From Flavihumibacter soli (lineage in GTDB: Bacteria > Bacteroidota > Bacteroidia > Sphingobacteriales > Sphingobacteriaceae): a DNA stretch of 64,000 nt. This document shows, in pieces, positions 9,614 through 18,571 of this stretch. The stretch lies in NCBI RefSeq assembly GCF_010692725.1, contig NZ_JAAFZB010000095.1:1-64000 (forward strand), written 5' to 3'. Both the position numbers and the translations under genes were made by a program. The notes under the pieces were generated by a model, which did no database searches, was not told the DNA's origin, and saw only the letters and a list, made by a program, of their open reading frames with translations. Within the stretch, counting starts at the first letter, position 1. Each line of letters starts with the position of its first letter.

Positions 9614-9858
9614 CATCATTATCAGGATGTTTTCTTACTCTGGAATTAATCTGCCATTAAATATTTTGCTGCAAACACAATTTCAGTCAGGATACTTCTT
9701 CTCTGCCGTGTATAAATGAAGTCGCCAGTATTAAACCAAACCTTAATCCCCGAATATATTCCACTTATGTCGGCCAACATACCTCTAATTCTAAATATTC
9801 AAAATATGCTGGCGTTTTTTTTACCAACCACTTATGGATTAGATACATCATCTAGTAC

Positions 9859-9905
9859 TCAGGTAAAGGTTAGTCCACTAAATTAGCGGACTAACCTTTA
9901 CCTGA
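9859..9905. repeat. Large intergenic palindrome, copy 1
   Basis: An 18-bp perfect inverted repeat (TCAGGTAAAGGTTAGTCC and its complement) encloses 11 bases whose centre (CTAAATTAG) is itself palindromic. It is followed by cCCTAAGCA. The second palindrome, at 59251-59280, shares the GGACT...GACC / CTTTACC / CTAAGCA pattern. It lies in the 618-base gap between the DUF4271 gene and hemW and has no T tract, so it does not look like a simple terminator. Confidence 0.75.
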
Positions 9906-10005
9906 CCCTAAGCATTCTGCACTAATTGTCCCTTAGTTTCAATTGAGATACATTTGTCCGTTGGAAATTTTTTTGACTTTAACTTTAAGGAACAAACATT
10001 ATAAA

Positions 10006-10101
10006 ATGGCAATTCAATTAAACACAACATCTATTGGACGGGTAGAGGATCTCATTTATTACGAACGGCTTGGGGATTACCTGATCCGTACGGCGTTGTA
10101 A
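10006..10101 (+). pseudogene. 31-codon ORF, possible truncated remnant of a Bacteroidota-specific small protein
   Basis: The frame reads MAIQLNTTSIGRVEDLIYYE, continues with 10 polar/aromatic residues (RLGDYLIRT) and stops after AL. The IGRVEDLIYYER...DYLIRT pattern resembles, from memory, the start of multicopy Bacteroidota proteins of about 130-190 residues that continue after a YxVRS/T-like motif. Here the frame ends at the point where the family would continue, so a 3'-truncated gene is likely. It lies 100 bases after the palindrome at 9859-9905 and 78 bases before hemW. The assignment is weak. Confidence 0.3.
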
Positions 10102-10166
10102 TTATATTGTAAATGTAAAAAGCTGCCTGCCCGGGCGCTGGTGCGAATGTTCAACTAAATTAAGCC

Positions 10167-10174
10167 TAAATTTG
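10167..10174 (+). promoter_or_regulatory. TAnnTTTG box abutting the hemW start
   Basis: TAAATTTG matches the -7 consensus exactly and ends 5 bases before the hemW ATG. With normal spacing, transcription would begin at or next to the ATG, giving a leaderless mRNA. No -33 TTTG was found. Confidence 0.45.
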
Positions 10175-10179
10175 CGACT

Positions 10180-11307
10180 ATGGCCGGAATCTACCTTCAT
10201 ATCCCATTTTGCAAAAAAGCTTGTCATTACTGCGACTTTCATTTTACTACCTCACCGCTTCGCAAGGATGAAATGATTGCCTCGCTCCGGAAGGAGTTGA
10301 CCTTGCAATCAGATTTTTTTGATAATGCCCTTGTGGAGACCATTTATTTCGGCGGCGGAACCCCATCCCTGTTGTCGGCGGATGAGATAAAATGGATATT
10401 GGGCGATATCCATGAAATTTTTCCAATATCTCCGAACCCCGAAATTACACTGGAAGCGAATCCTGACGATTTAAATCCGCAAAAGGTAAGGGAATTAAAA
10501 AATACACTGATCAATCGTTTCAGCATAGGCATTCAATCTTTTTTTGATGAAGATCTCGTCTGGATGAATCGGGCTCACAACACCAGGGAGGCGGAGGCTT
10601 CGGTGAAACGCGTTCAGGATGCAGGCTTCGAAAACATTACTGCGGACCTGATATACGGCTATCCGCTCCTCACAAATGAGAAATGGCATTTAAATATTGA
10701 GCAGCTTACCAGCTTTGGTGTACCTCACATTTCTGCTTACAGCATGACCGTCGAACCGGCAACCGCACTGGCGTCATTTATCCGCAAGGGAAAGCAGCAG
10801 GCTATGAATGAAGCTCAAAGTGCTGAGCAGTTCCTGATCCTGATGGAGTCATTAAAGGAAGCAGGCTTCGAGCACTACGAGATATCCAACTTTGCTAAAC
10901 CGGGCTGGCATTCCCGCCATAATTCCAATTACTGGAATGGAATTCCCTATTTGGGAATCGGGCCCTCTGCCCATTCGTTTAAGGCTAATGTGCGCCAATG
11001 GAACGTTGCAAATAATACGAAATATATTGAATCCATCGGAGCAGGTCTGATTCCTGCCGACAAAGAGGAACTCTCGGAAGCCAACCGGATAAATGAATAT
11101 ATCATGACATCCCTGCGAACGGAAGCCGGGATGGATTTGCAAAGAATCACAACAAGTTTCGGCAATGAATACCGGTTACTAATCGAAAATGAGCTCCAGC
11201 AGTTTTGCGACAAGAACTGGATATCCCAGGATGGAGCCCGGGTGACATTAACTACAGACGGCAAGCTGTATGCGGACCATATTGCTTCAGACTTATTTGT
11301 TGAATAA
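10180..11307 (+). CDS. hemW: Radical SAM haem chaperone HemW
   Basis: 375 residues. The radical-SAM cluster motif is C11-x3-C15-x2-C18 near the N-terminus. The residue after next is F, not the fourth Cys of HemN, which fits HemW and not the oxygen-independent coproporphyrinogen oxidase. GGGTPSLL and a HemN_C-like C-terminal domain follow. HemW binds and inserts haem into respiratory enzymes, which suits the oxidase genes elsewhere in the window, although they are not adjacent. The start is fixed by MAGIYLHIPFC. A hairpin terminator follows the stop codon. Confidence 0.92.
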   Translation: MAGIYLHIPFCKKACHYCDFHFTTSPLRKDEMIASLRKELTLQSDFFDNALVETIYFGGGTPSLLSADEIKWILGDIHEIFPISPNPEITLEANPDDLNPQKVRELKNTLINRFSIGIQSFFDEDLVWMNRAHNTREAEASVKRVQDAGFENITADLIYGYPLLTNEKWHLNIEQLTSFGVPHISAYSMTVEPATALASFIRKGKQQAMNEAQSAEQFLILMESLKEAGFEHYEISNFAKPGWHSRHNSNYWNGIPYLGIGPSAHSFKANVRQWNVANNTKYIESIGAGLIPADKEELSEANRINEYIMTSLRTEAGMDLQRITTSFGNEYRLLIENELQQFCDKNWISQDGARVTLTTDGKLYADHIASDLFVE

Positions 11308-11327
11308 TTCTGCATGCTGATTAAAAA

Positions 11328-11352
11328 GGGAGTACCATAAACCAGTACTCCC
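11328..11352. terminator. Bidirectional hairpin between hemW and the SusD gene
   Basis: GGGAGTAC pairs perfectly with GTACTCCC around a 9-base loop. It lies 20 bases after the hemW stop and 28 bases after the end of the convergent SusD gene, with A-rich and T-rich flanks on its two sides. Confidence 0.75.
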
Positions 11353-11379
11353 TTAATATCTTACACTAGCACTACTATC

Positions 11380-12747
11380 CTACAAACATGGACTTGGTGC
11401 GTCTTCTGCAAAGGGGATCGGGAAGCAGTTCCAGACATCATCTCCCGTTCTATCCACCGGCAATTGAACCAGCCGGTTGTACCTTCTCATGTCCACCCAG
11501 CGATGTCCTTCGGCGTACAAAGAGTATCTTCTTTGCTTTAGCATTTCATTAATCAGGGATGCATTATCAACCGGTCCCGCATAAGGCAGTAATCCATTCC
11601 CTATCCTGATCTTATCCAATACGGGCACTGCATCACCAAATGCGCCGGTCTGGATCTTAGCCTCTGCATAGAGCAGCATCAGCTCCTCGTTCCGCATGAT
11701 CGGAATAGGGGAAGTGTTACTCTGGTATAAGGCCACACCATGAGTGGCAGTCAGATTATCAGAGGTTGCCGGAGAAGATCGCAATGCAATTTTTGACAGT
11801 CGTAGATCCGCTCCCTCTCCTGCTGCCTGCGCATCAGCCAGGAAGGCAGGATGTGCTCCCCTAACCTCTCCTGTAGAATTCACGGGCAGGTAAAACCTGT
11901 TTAGTTCATCACCGCCTGCGGTAGAATAAATGTGATAAGCGCCAATGTTCTTCACGGTGTTATAATCGGCGTTAATATCCATGAAAGATCCACTGAGGTG
12001 CGTTAATGCCTCAGCAAAGTTGCCACGATACGCGGCTACACGTGCGGCAAGACCCCGGTTGAATCTTTTAAAGGCCGGGGGATCATTGAAAACCGCAAAG
12101 CCGGAAGACAACCGGAAGGCAAAGGCGGTTCCTGCAGCATCCAGATTTGTGGCGCCCGTTTCTAACAATGCGGCTATACTCGCTAAGGCAGCAGTTTTAT
12201 CCACGATCGGCCCGAGGTTGTCAGGATCGTCGACTTCTAACCTTATTCCGTTCTCATTGGTCAGATTTAGCGCTAACAGCAATGCGTAAGCTTTCATTGT
12301 ATTGGCAAATCCCAGGTAGCCCTGCTTTTGTTCCTCTGTTGGAAGGCCTGTATTGTTTACTGATCCTATCAGCACATTGCAGTTCTTGACAACCCGGTAA
12401 AATGCATTCCAGGGATTGGTTATATAAAACGTGTTGTTGTCAAGAATGGCTGTCCCCCTTCCTAGTAGTTCAGATGTATATCGCGGGTCGGCTGAAGAAA
12501 ACCGGTAAATATCCCGGCCAACCTGGCTGACGTCATCCAGGTAAAATTCCAGGCTCGGCCTCAATCCCGATTCGGTACCGGTAACAATCGTGTTTAACGC
12601 AGCAACGGTTGCGTTCGTCTGCACACCATCCAGGCTTGAATTATTTGGATCACCCGTGTCATCCAATTCGCAGCCGGAAGGCAGAAGCAACGAGGCAGCA
12701 AGCATGACCCCGAGCATGATTTTCGAATAATTTATATGGATTTTCAT
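11380..12747 (-). CDS. SusD/RagB family nutrient-binding outer-membrane lipoprotein
   Basis: 455 residues with a lipoprotein signal (C26, LLPSGC). The helical SusD core follows, with RagB/SusD signatures such as PIMRNEELMLLYAEAKIQTG and the C-terminal LLNEMLKQRRYSLYAEGHRW-like stretch that ends in a WVDMRRYNR motif. SusD-like proteins sit over the SusC channel at the cell surface and capture the nutrient. The gene starts 11 bases after the SusC gene, as usual. No glycoside hydrolase, peptidase or sigma/anti-sigma pair adjoins it, so the substrate cannot be inferred. Confidence 0.92.
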   Translation of the reverse strand: MKIHINYSKIMLGVMLAASLLLPSGCELDDTGDPNNSSLDGVQTNATVAALNTIVTGTESGLRPSLEFYLDDVSQVGRDIYRFSSADPRYTSELLGRGTAILDNNTFYITNPWNAFYRVVKNCNVLIGSVNNTGLPTEEQKQGYLGFANTMKAYALLLALNLTNENGIRLEVDDPDNLGPIVDKTAALASIAALLETGATNLDAAGTAFAFRLSSGFAVFNDPPAFKRFNRGLAARVAAYRGNFAEALTHLSGSFMDINADYNTVKNIGAYHIYSTAGGDELNRFYLPVNSTGEVRGAHPAFLADAQAAGEGADLRLSKIALRSSPATSDNLTATHGVALYQSNTSPIPIMRNEELMLLYAEAKIQTGAFGDAVPVLDKIRIGNGLLPYAGPVDNASLINEMLKQRRYSLYAEGHRWVDMRRYNRLVQLPVDRTGDDVWNCFPIPFAEDAPSPCL

Positions 12748-12758
12748 GATTCTGATCG

Positions 12759-15700
12759 TTAAAAGTTTGCAGTGAGATGAAAGAATAATCGCCTTGCTGC
12801 CGGATATGGCGTAACTTCAACGGCTGTAGAGAAGCCGGCGGCCCCAAAATTAGATACTTCCGGATCGTAGCTTTTATAGGGAGTTATAACGAACAGGTTT
12901 GTGCCGGAAACTCCGAGTTTAATACCCTCTACAACTGATCCAAAGGCCCTTTTCAGCGTTGCCGCAGGTATGTTATAGTACAATCCTGCTTCCCTTAAAC
13001 GGAAATAATTAGAATCCTGCACATACTGCCGGGCTGTAACACCGCCGGCATTCAGTCTGATGGCTGCCTGATTAAGCCCGGTAGCCGGATCGATGTCATC
13101 ATAATCAGGGCTTGTTCCACCCAGGTCTGTCAGAAATTCGGTAAGGTTAACATTTTGACCTCCGCTCTTCCAGTGAAGCATGAAGCTCAGGTTGAAATCT
13201 TTAAATAAGGTAAAATCATTCGAAAAGCCTATCTGGAAATCAGGTTCAGAATTTCCAAGTACAAAAACGCCGTCTGAGGTACCATCACCATTCGTATCGT
13301 CTATACCCACAATCTGGGTGGCAGATGAGCCCTCCTCGATGCGGAAGGTCCCAATACTGTTACCGAATCCGCCAATATTAAAAGGCGGTATATCAAGCTG
13401 CGTTACTTTCGACCTGTTCAGCCAGAAATTGGTTCTGGAATTCCACTTGAAATTTGTTGAATTGAAAGGCGAAGCTACCAGGCCAATTTCAACTCCCCTG
13501 TTTCGTAAGGTTCCGCCGTTAACTATCCGCTGTACAAATCCCGATGAGCTTGGAATATTTTGAGCGAATATGAGCTCCTCTCCGTTTCTATTGTAGTAGG
13601 TCGCATCGAATGCAATTTTTCCATCCAGGAAACCCAGGTCAAACCCGGTTTCGAATTCCTTTTGCCGCTCCTGGTTGATATTGCTATTTCCTAGTTGGGT
13701 GAATCCTGCCGGGTTAGTTACCCCGATCAGGGTGCCTCCTACTCCCCCGATATTAGAGGGCGAAAAGCTGGTATACTTGGCACCGAAAGGTGGAAAGTTA
13801 CCGGATTCACCGTAGGCAGCTCTGACCTTAAACAAATTAATCGATTCAGATTTCCAGAAATCAAAATTACCAAGGTTAACTGCTAAGGACACTTTCGGAA
13901 AGGCCTCGTAGTCGTTTACGTTCGCATTATCGGAAGATTTGTCAAGGCGGATACCACCTGTCAGGATTATTTTATCTTGAAAATTGATCTCTTCCTGTGC
14001 GAATAAGCCCCGGTTTTTGCGAGGCGCACGAAACTGATCAACCCGGATGGCCGATGCCTGATCGAGGTTTTCCTGGCCCGTGATCAGGATGGTTGCAATG
14101 TTGAGCACCTGGTTTTGATCGAAATTTTCTAATGTAGCGCCTGCAGAGGTTGTAAAGCTGAACCTTGAATCTGCCGTGGTATAATTGTTCACCACATAGG
14201 CAGATCCGTTGGTATTCAGGTTATTGGTGTTACCCTGTATGGAAGCACCGTTCGTACCGTTTCCATCCGACTGGAACTGAAGCGTATTAGGGAAGATCGC
14301 TTGCGTATTTAATGTGTAGTAATCCAGACCTCCCCGCAATATTAACCGGGTACTTGATTGGGTACTTTGCTGCAGATATGAAGTAAGGGATAGCCCGCCG
14401 ATAAACCGGTTGACCTCTTCATTATTCGTGAATACATCTCTCGTTTCAAGCGGGTTTGACGCACCGTAGCGATTCCGGGGATAATCACCATTTGCATTGG
14501 GGTGAAGATCGACGTAGGTCGGAGTTGATGACAGGGCGACTCCGTAGGATACCCCGGCATTGTCATTATTTGTTAGACCACGATCCGTAGAAGAGTTAAT
14601 ATAATTTGTGGTCATTGAAACACTAAACCGGTTAGATATAGTATGGTCAATATTCGCCCTCACGGAGCTTTTTACATAGCCACTGTTTTTAATGATACCT
14701 TCTTCATCCAGGTGGAGTCCGGAAACGAAGAATTTCGTTTTGTCACTACCACCCGATACACTTGCTGAGGTGGTGCTGAGGAATCCGTTGTTCCCATACA
14801 TCTCCTCCTCGTAATTGTAAATATGTCCCTGGCTCACGGCATCACGGAAGCGACCTTTCTCTGCATCCACGGAAGCCTGGTTCGTTACGTTTCCCGCGGC
14901 GTCTGTGGTTTGGTAGAACTGCTGAATTTTGTTCTCATCCCAGCTGCGTACCCCAAGTAGTTTGCTGGCTTCAGCCATACCCAGATCCTGAGTAAAGGAT
15001 ACCTTGGTTTTGCCGGTGGTCCCCTTTTTGGTTGTAATAATGATAACCCCTGAAGCAGCGAGGGAGCCATAGATTGCGGCAGCAGATGCGCCTTTCAGCA
15101 CTTCAATACTCTCGATATCCTCCGGATTTATATCAGCTATCCGGTTTGAGGGATTATCCTGGTTAGATGTACTTCCGCTATTCCGCGAAGCGATTGTTAC
15201 AGCGTTTAGTCCCGAAGAGATCGAAGAGTTATCCATAAATACGCCATCCACCACATACAAGGGCTGGGTGCTGCTGTTAACGGAGGTCAGTCCCCGCAGG
15301 CGAACGGAGATACCGCCACCGGGAGCACCGCTCGCAGCCACAATATTCGCACCGGCAAGCTTACCATTGAGCGCTCCTTCAAGCGTCTGGTTTACAGTAG
15401 TCCCCGTTAACTCCTCAGCGGATATCGTCGCGACAGAATTCGCAAGATTACTCCTTTTAACACTGGTAGCCAGCCCCGTAATAACAACTTCATCTAGTTT
15501 CGCGAAATCTTCGCGCAAACTGATCTGCATATTCGAAGCGGCCCTGGCTTCCTGGCTTACATAACCAAGAAAGCTGAACTCCAGGGTAGCGTTCTGCGGA
15601 ACATTCGTCAGCGAGAATGTTCCGTTGGCCCCGGTAGCTGTCCCTGTTAAAGATCCTTTTACCTTAACAGAGACCCCGGGCAGCGGCTCCCTGGTACCGG

Positions 15701-15800
15701 CATCGGTGACCGTACCTGCGGCGGTGACCTGCGCCGTACTTGTAAATGGCAAAAGACTTATTGCCATCACAATGAATGATAGTAATAGTTTCTGTTTCAT
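12759..15800 (-). CDS. SusC/RagA family TonB-dependent outer-membrane transporter
   Basis: 1013 residues from the ATG giving MKQKLLLSFIVMAISLLPFT; a start 39 bases further upstream is possible but would spoil the signal peptide. A carboxypeptidase-like domain (GTVTDAGTREPLPGVSVKVKG) is followed by a TonB box-like DEVVITG, a plug domain (VRLRGLTSVNSSTQPLYVVDG, IESIEVLKGASAAAIYG) and a 22-strand barrel ending in a terminal aromatic. There is no N-terminal STN domain, so it is a transporter without the sigma-regulator signalling extension. It forms a pair with the SusD gene. Confidence 0.94.
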   Translation of the reverse strand: MKQKLLLSFIVMAISLLPFTSTAQVTAAGTVTDAGTREPLPGVSVKVKGSLTGTATGANGTFSLTNVPQNATLEFSFLGYVSQEARAASNMQISLREDFAKLDEVVITGLATSVKRSNLANSVATISAEELTGTTVNQTLEGALNGKLAGANIVAASGAPGGGISVRLRGLTSVNSSTQPLYVVDGVFMDNSSISSGLNAVTIASRNSGSTSNQDNPSNRIADINPEDIESIEVLKGASAAAIYGSLAASGVIIITTKKGTTGKTKVSFTQDLGMAEASKLLGVRSWDENKIQQFYQTTDAAGNVTNQASVDAEKGRFRDAVSQGHIYNYEEEMYGNNGFLSTTSASVSGGSDKTKFFVSGLHLDEEGIIKNSGYVKSSVRANIDHTISNRFSVSMTTNYINSSTDRGLTNNDNAGVSYGVALSSTPTYVDLHPNANGDYPRNRYGASNPLETRDVFTNNEEVNRFIGGLSLTSYLQQSTQSSTRLILRGGLDYYTLNTQAIFPNTLQFQSDGNGTNGASIQGNTNNLNTNGSAYVVNNYTTADSRFSFTTSAGATLENFDQNQVLNIATILITGQENLDQASAIRVDQFRAPRKNRGLFAQEEINFQDKIILTGGIRLDKSSDNANVNDYEAFPKVSLAVNLGNFDFWKSESINLFKVRAAYGESGNFPPFGAKYTSFSPSNIGGVGGTLIGVTNPAGFTQLGNSNINQERQKEFETGFDLGFLDGKIAFDATYYNRNGEELIFAQNIPSSSGFVQRIVNGGTLRNRGVEIGLVASPFNSTNFKWNSRTNFWLNRSKVTQLDIPPFNIGGFGNSIGTFRIEEGSSATQIVGIDDTNGDGTSDGVFVLGNSEPDFQIGFSNDFTLFKDFNLSFMLHWKSGGQNVNLTEFLTDLGGTSPDYDDIDPATGLNQAAIRLNAGGVTARQYVQDSNYFRLREAGLYYNIPAATLKRAFGSVVEGIKLGVSGTNLFVITPYKSYDPEVSNFGAAGFSTAVEVTPYPAARRLFFHLTANF

Positions 15801-15867
15801 ATTACTTAATTTTAGTATACTAAATATACTTAAAATCAAGCCTTTACACTAAAACATTGTAGTTACA

Positions 15868-15875
15868 CAAATTTA
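15868..15875 (-). promoter_or_regulatory. Candidate -7 box of the SusC/SusD operon
   Basis: TAAATTTG on the minus strand, an exact TAnnTTTG match, 67 bases upstream of the SusC ATG. A -33 element was not seen. An 8-bp hairpin (GACTTTTC/GAAAAGTC, 15927-15948) lies just upstream, between this box and the preceding gene. Confidence 0.4.
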
Positions 15876-15961
15876 ATTGACGAAGATTAGGAGAGTACAT
15901 CAGTCCGGGGGAGTAAATAATGAAAGGACTTTTCATCAGCGAAAAGTCGTAGTCAAATTAC

Positions 15962-16381
15962 TTAACTTGAATGATCTGAAATAATCTTCCATTGACCATT
16001 TAATTTCTTCATTAATAAGGTAAAGTAACCCTCCGGAGAATCTTTTTCTCTTTTTAAATGCCAGGCACCCAGGACAAAAGCATCAGTTTCGCTAAGAAAT
16101 CGTATTTGCTGAACATCGAAGCTAAGAATTCCCATGGCAACCTTATCGGGGTAAGATTTGCGATAGTTGTCCAGCGTTGTCTGCCAGCCAAACTTGGGGC
16201 CGTTTTTGCCAACAAATAACAAGGAGTCAGACTTCCAGTAAGTCTCCATATATGCTTCCAGATCTCCTTTATTCCATGAGACCCGCTGAGTTTCCAGTAT
16301 ATTCAGAATATCCTTTCTATCCTGTGCATTGACCGTTAACGTTAGGGCAAAGAAAATAGCGCAAAAAACTAGGGCTTTCAT
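15962..16381 (-). CDS. Secreted NTF2-like (SnoaL/DUF4440-type) protein
   Basis: 139 residues with a clear signal peptide (ending VNAQ, about residue 20). A small cone-shaped NTF2-like fold follows: ILNILETQRVSWNKGDLEAY, then FVLGAWHL and QWKIISDHSS at the C-terminus, the standard pattern of DUF4440/SnoaL-like proteins. Such proteins bind small ligands or act as simple enzymes; nothing here tells which. It stands alone, divergent from the sugar kinase gene (39 bases apart) and upstream of the SusC gene on the same strand. Confidence 0.7.
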   Translation of the reverse strand: MKALVFCAIFFALTLTVNAQDRKDILNILETQRVSWNKGDLEAYMETYWKSDSLLFVGKNGPKFGWQTTLDNYRKSYPDKVAMGILSFDVQQIRFLSETDAFVLGAWHLKREKDSPEGYFTLLMKKLNGQWKIISDHSS

Positions 16382-16420
16382 AAGCTTAATTATTTTAATT
16401 TCATTGAAAAGATTAAATAT

Positions 16421-17308
16421 ATGAATAAGCAGGTATTATGCTTCGGAGAAGTCTTATGGGACACATTCCAGGAAGGTAAGATCGCTGGCGGTGCGCCAAT
16501 GAACGTGGCCATGCACCTGAGACAGCAGGGTGTTAGCGCTAGCCTGGCAAGCCGTATCGGAGAGGATGAAGACGGAAATAAATTGCGGGAATTTTTAAAC
16601 ACACATAATCTCGATTCGGAACTGCTTCAGCACGATGCCAATCTGCCAACCTGCGTCGTATCTGTTACGCTTGACGATCAGCATCAGGCTACGTATACCA
16701 TACCCTACCCGGTATCATGGGATAATATACAACCCGAACCTTCACTGCTTAATGCAGCTCGTCAAGCAGATGTAATTGTCTTTGGGAGCCTTGTTTGCAG
16801 GGACACGACCAGCAGATCGACACTCGAGCAACTCCTAAAGACAGACGCACTTAAAGTTTTTGATGTGAATCTCAGGGCGCCGCACTATCACCTGGATCAC
16901 CTTAAGGAACTGGGTGGCCAGTCTAACATCATCAAAATGAATGAGGAAGAGTTAGATATGCTTGCCGGCAGTGAATTGTCGCACCTATCTCAGAAAGAAA
17001 AAATATCTTTCATATCCGACTATTTTGGCTGCAATACTGTTTGCATTACCCGGGGAGGTTCCGGAGCAATCGTGCTGTTGAACGAAAGTTACCATGAACA
17101 TCCCGGGTTTAAAGTGCAGGTTGTAGATACCGTTGGTGCCGGTGATGCCTTCCTGGCCACATTCATACGTGGTATCTTAACCGGTGAAGCCCCGGATCTG
17201 ATCTTAAGACGGGCCTGCGCCATTGGCGCATTTGTTGCCGGCAGCCGGGGGGCAAATCCGGTTCACGACCCTGAGAAAATTACACAGATCGCCGGGCAGG
17301 ATATTTAA
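16421..17308 (+). CDS. PfkB family carbohydrate kinase (fructokinase-like)
   Basis: 295 residues of the ribokinase/PfkB fold: an N-terminal sugar-binding GGAPMNVAMHL motif (residues 24-34) and the C-terminal signature DTVGAGDAFLATF with the catalytic aspartate in GAGD. It probably phosphorylates a free sugar such as fructose with ATP in the cytoplasm; the exact sugar cannot be read from the sequence. It starts with MNKQVLCFGEVLWD, typical of bacterial fructokinases. It is transcribed alone, divergent from the NTF2-like gene. Confidence 0.85.
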   Translation: MNKQVLCFGEVLWDTFQEGKIAGGAPMNVAMHLRQQGVSASLASRIGEDEDGNKLREFLNTHNLDSELLQHDANLPTCVVSVTLDDQHQATYTIPYPVSWDNIQPEPSLLNAARQADVIVFGSLVCRDTTSRSTLEQLLKTDALKVFDVNLRAPHYHLDHLKELGGQSNIIKMNEEELDMLAGSELSHLSQKEKISFISDYFGCNTVCITRGGSGAIVLLNESYHEHPGFKVQVVDTVGAGDAFLATFIRGILTGEAPDLILRRACAIGAFVAGSRGANPVHDPEKITQIAGQDI

Positions 17309-17409
17309 GCGGATTCGACACATCTGACTGTCAAAATAATTACAATCTAAAAAACGTCCTCCGGAAACTTTTAACTTAGGGTTCTCGTTATTTAGGTGAA
17401 AGGTATATT

Positions 17410-18510
17410 ATGCGGGGTCATGAATTCTCTAAGTTTATTCCGAATGAACTCCCAAAGGGAGGGTTCGATGAACTGTTAAAGTTATTTCTTGAGTTACTGA
17501 ACTATACTTCCGGGGATCCAAATGAAGCCCTGGCCTGGATGAATGAGCTTGATAAGCAGTACAACCTTACTACTGATGAATATGGTATGGGTGATTTTAT
17601 CGAGGACCTCAAGAAAAAGGGTTACCTGGATGACGACGATCAAAAAAGCGGCGGATTTAGGATTACCGCCAAAACCGAACAGAGCATCCGGCAGTCTGCT
17701 CTGGAGGAGATCTTCGGGAAGCTAAAAAAATCCGGAAAGGGAAACCACAATTCGAATATTTCTGGTTTAGGTGAAGAGAAAAATGCCGACAGGCGTGAGT
17801 TTCAATTCGGCGACAGCCTGGATCAAATTGATATGACCGCCTCTATTCATAATGCCCAGATCAATCATGGCATAGGTGATTTCAGCATGACCGAACGTGA
17901 TCTGGAGGTTGAAGAGAAAGACTATAAAACGATCTCTTCGACGGTTCTCATGATTGATATATCGCATTCTATGATACTCTATGGTGAAGACAGGATCACT
18001 CCGGCAAAAAAAGTCGCAATGGCACTTGCCGAGCTTATCAGCACTAAGTATCCTAAGGACACCCTGGACATCGTGGTCTTCGGCAATGATGCCTGGCCGA
18101 TATCGTTAAAAGACCTTCCTTACCTGCAGGTAGGGCCTTATCACACCAATACCTACGCAGGCCTCGAACTGGCTGTTGATCTGCTTCGCAGGCGGAAAAC
18201 GCATAACAAGCAGATCTTTATGATCACTGATGGGAAGCCAACCTGCCTGAAAGAAGGAAACAAATATTACAAGAACAGTATTGGACTGGACCGGAAAGTT
18301 GTGAATAAAACGCTGAATATGGCAGCACAATGTAAGAGAATAGGTATTCCTATTACAACCTTTATGATTGCACGGGATCCTTATCTGCAACAGTTTGTCC
18401 GGCAGTTCACCGAGATAAACGGCGGAAAGGCATTCTACAGCTCACTCAAAGGTTTAGGAGAGTATATCTTTGAAGACTATATCCGAAACCGGAGAAAAAC
18501 AGTGAGATAA
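17410..18510 (+). CDS. VWA-domain protein (partner of the MoxR-type ATPase)
   Basis: 366 residues. The N-terminal 170 residues are charged and helical. A von Willebrand factor A domain begins near residue 178 with the metal-binding MIDAS motif DISHS (in VLMIDISHSMILYG), followed by FMITDGKPT and a C-terminal catalytic-like strand pattern. MoxR ATPases and VWA proteins act together like magnesium chelatase subunits, as chaperones or metal-insertion machines. The AAA gene follows 61 bases later on the same strand. The client is unknown. Confidence 0.82.
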   Translation: MRGHEFSKFIPNELPKGGFDELLKLFLELLNYTSGDPNEALAWMNELDKQYNLTTDEYGMGDFIEDLKKKGYLDDDDQKSGGFRITAKTEQSIRQSALEEIFGKLKKSGKGNHNSNISGLGEEKNADRREFQFGDSLDQIDMTASIHNAQINHGIGDFSMTERDLEVEEKDYKTISSTVLMIDISHSMILYGEDRITPAKKVAMALAELISTKYPKDTLDIVVFGNDAWPISLKDLPYLQVGPYHTNTYAGLELAVDLLRRRKTHNKQIFMITDGKPTCLKEGNKYYKNSIGLDRKVVNKTLNMAAQCKRIGIPITTFMIARDPYLQQFVRQFTEINGGKAFYSSLKGLGEYIFEDYIRNRRKTVR

Positions 18511-18571
18511 TCTAAAGGAGCTACCGGGTTTTATGGTATATCATCAACCCGACCATTAAATCAAATAAAGA

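Noticed and set aside
15927-15948. 8-bp hairpin GACTTTTC/GAAAAGTC after the NTF2-like gene as a terminator
   Set aside because: No T run follows on either strand; mentioned only as context of the SusC promoter.
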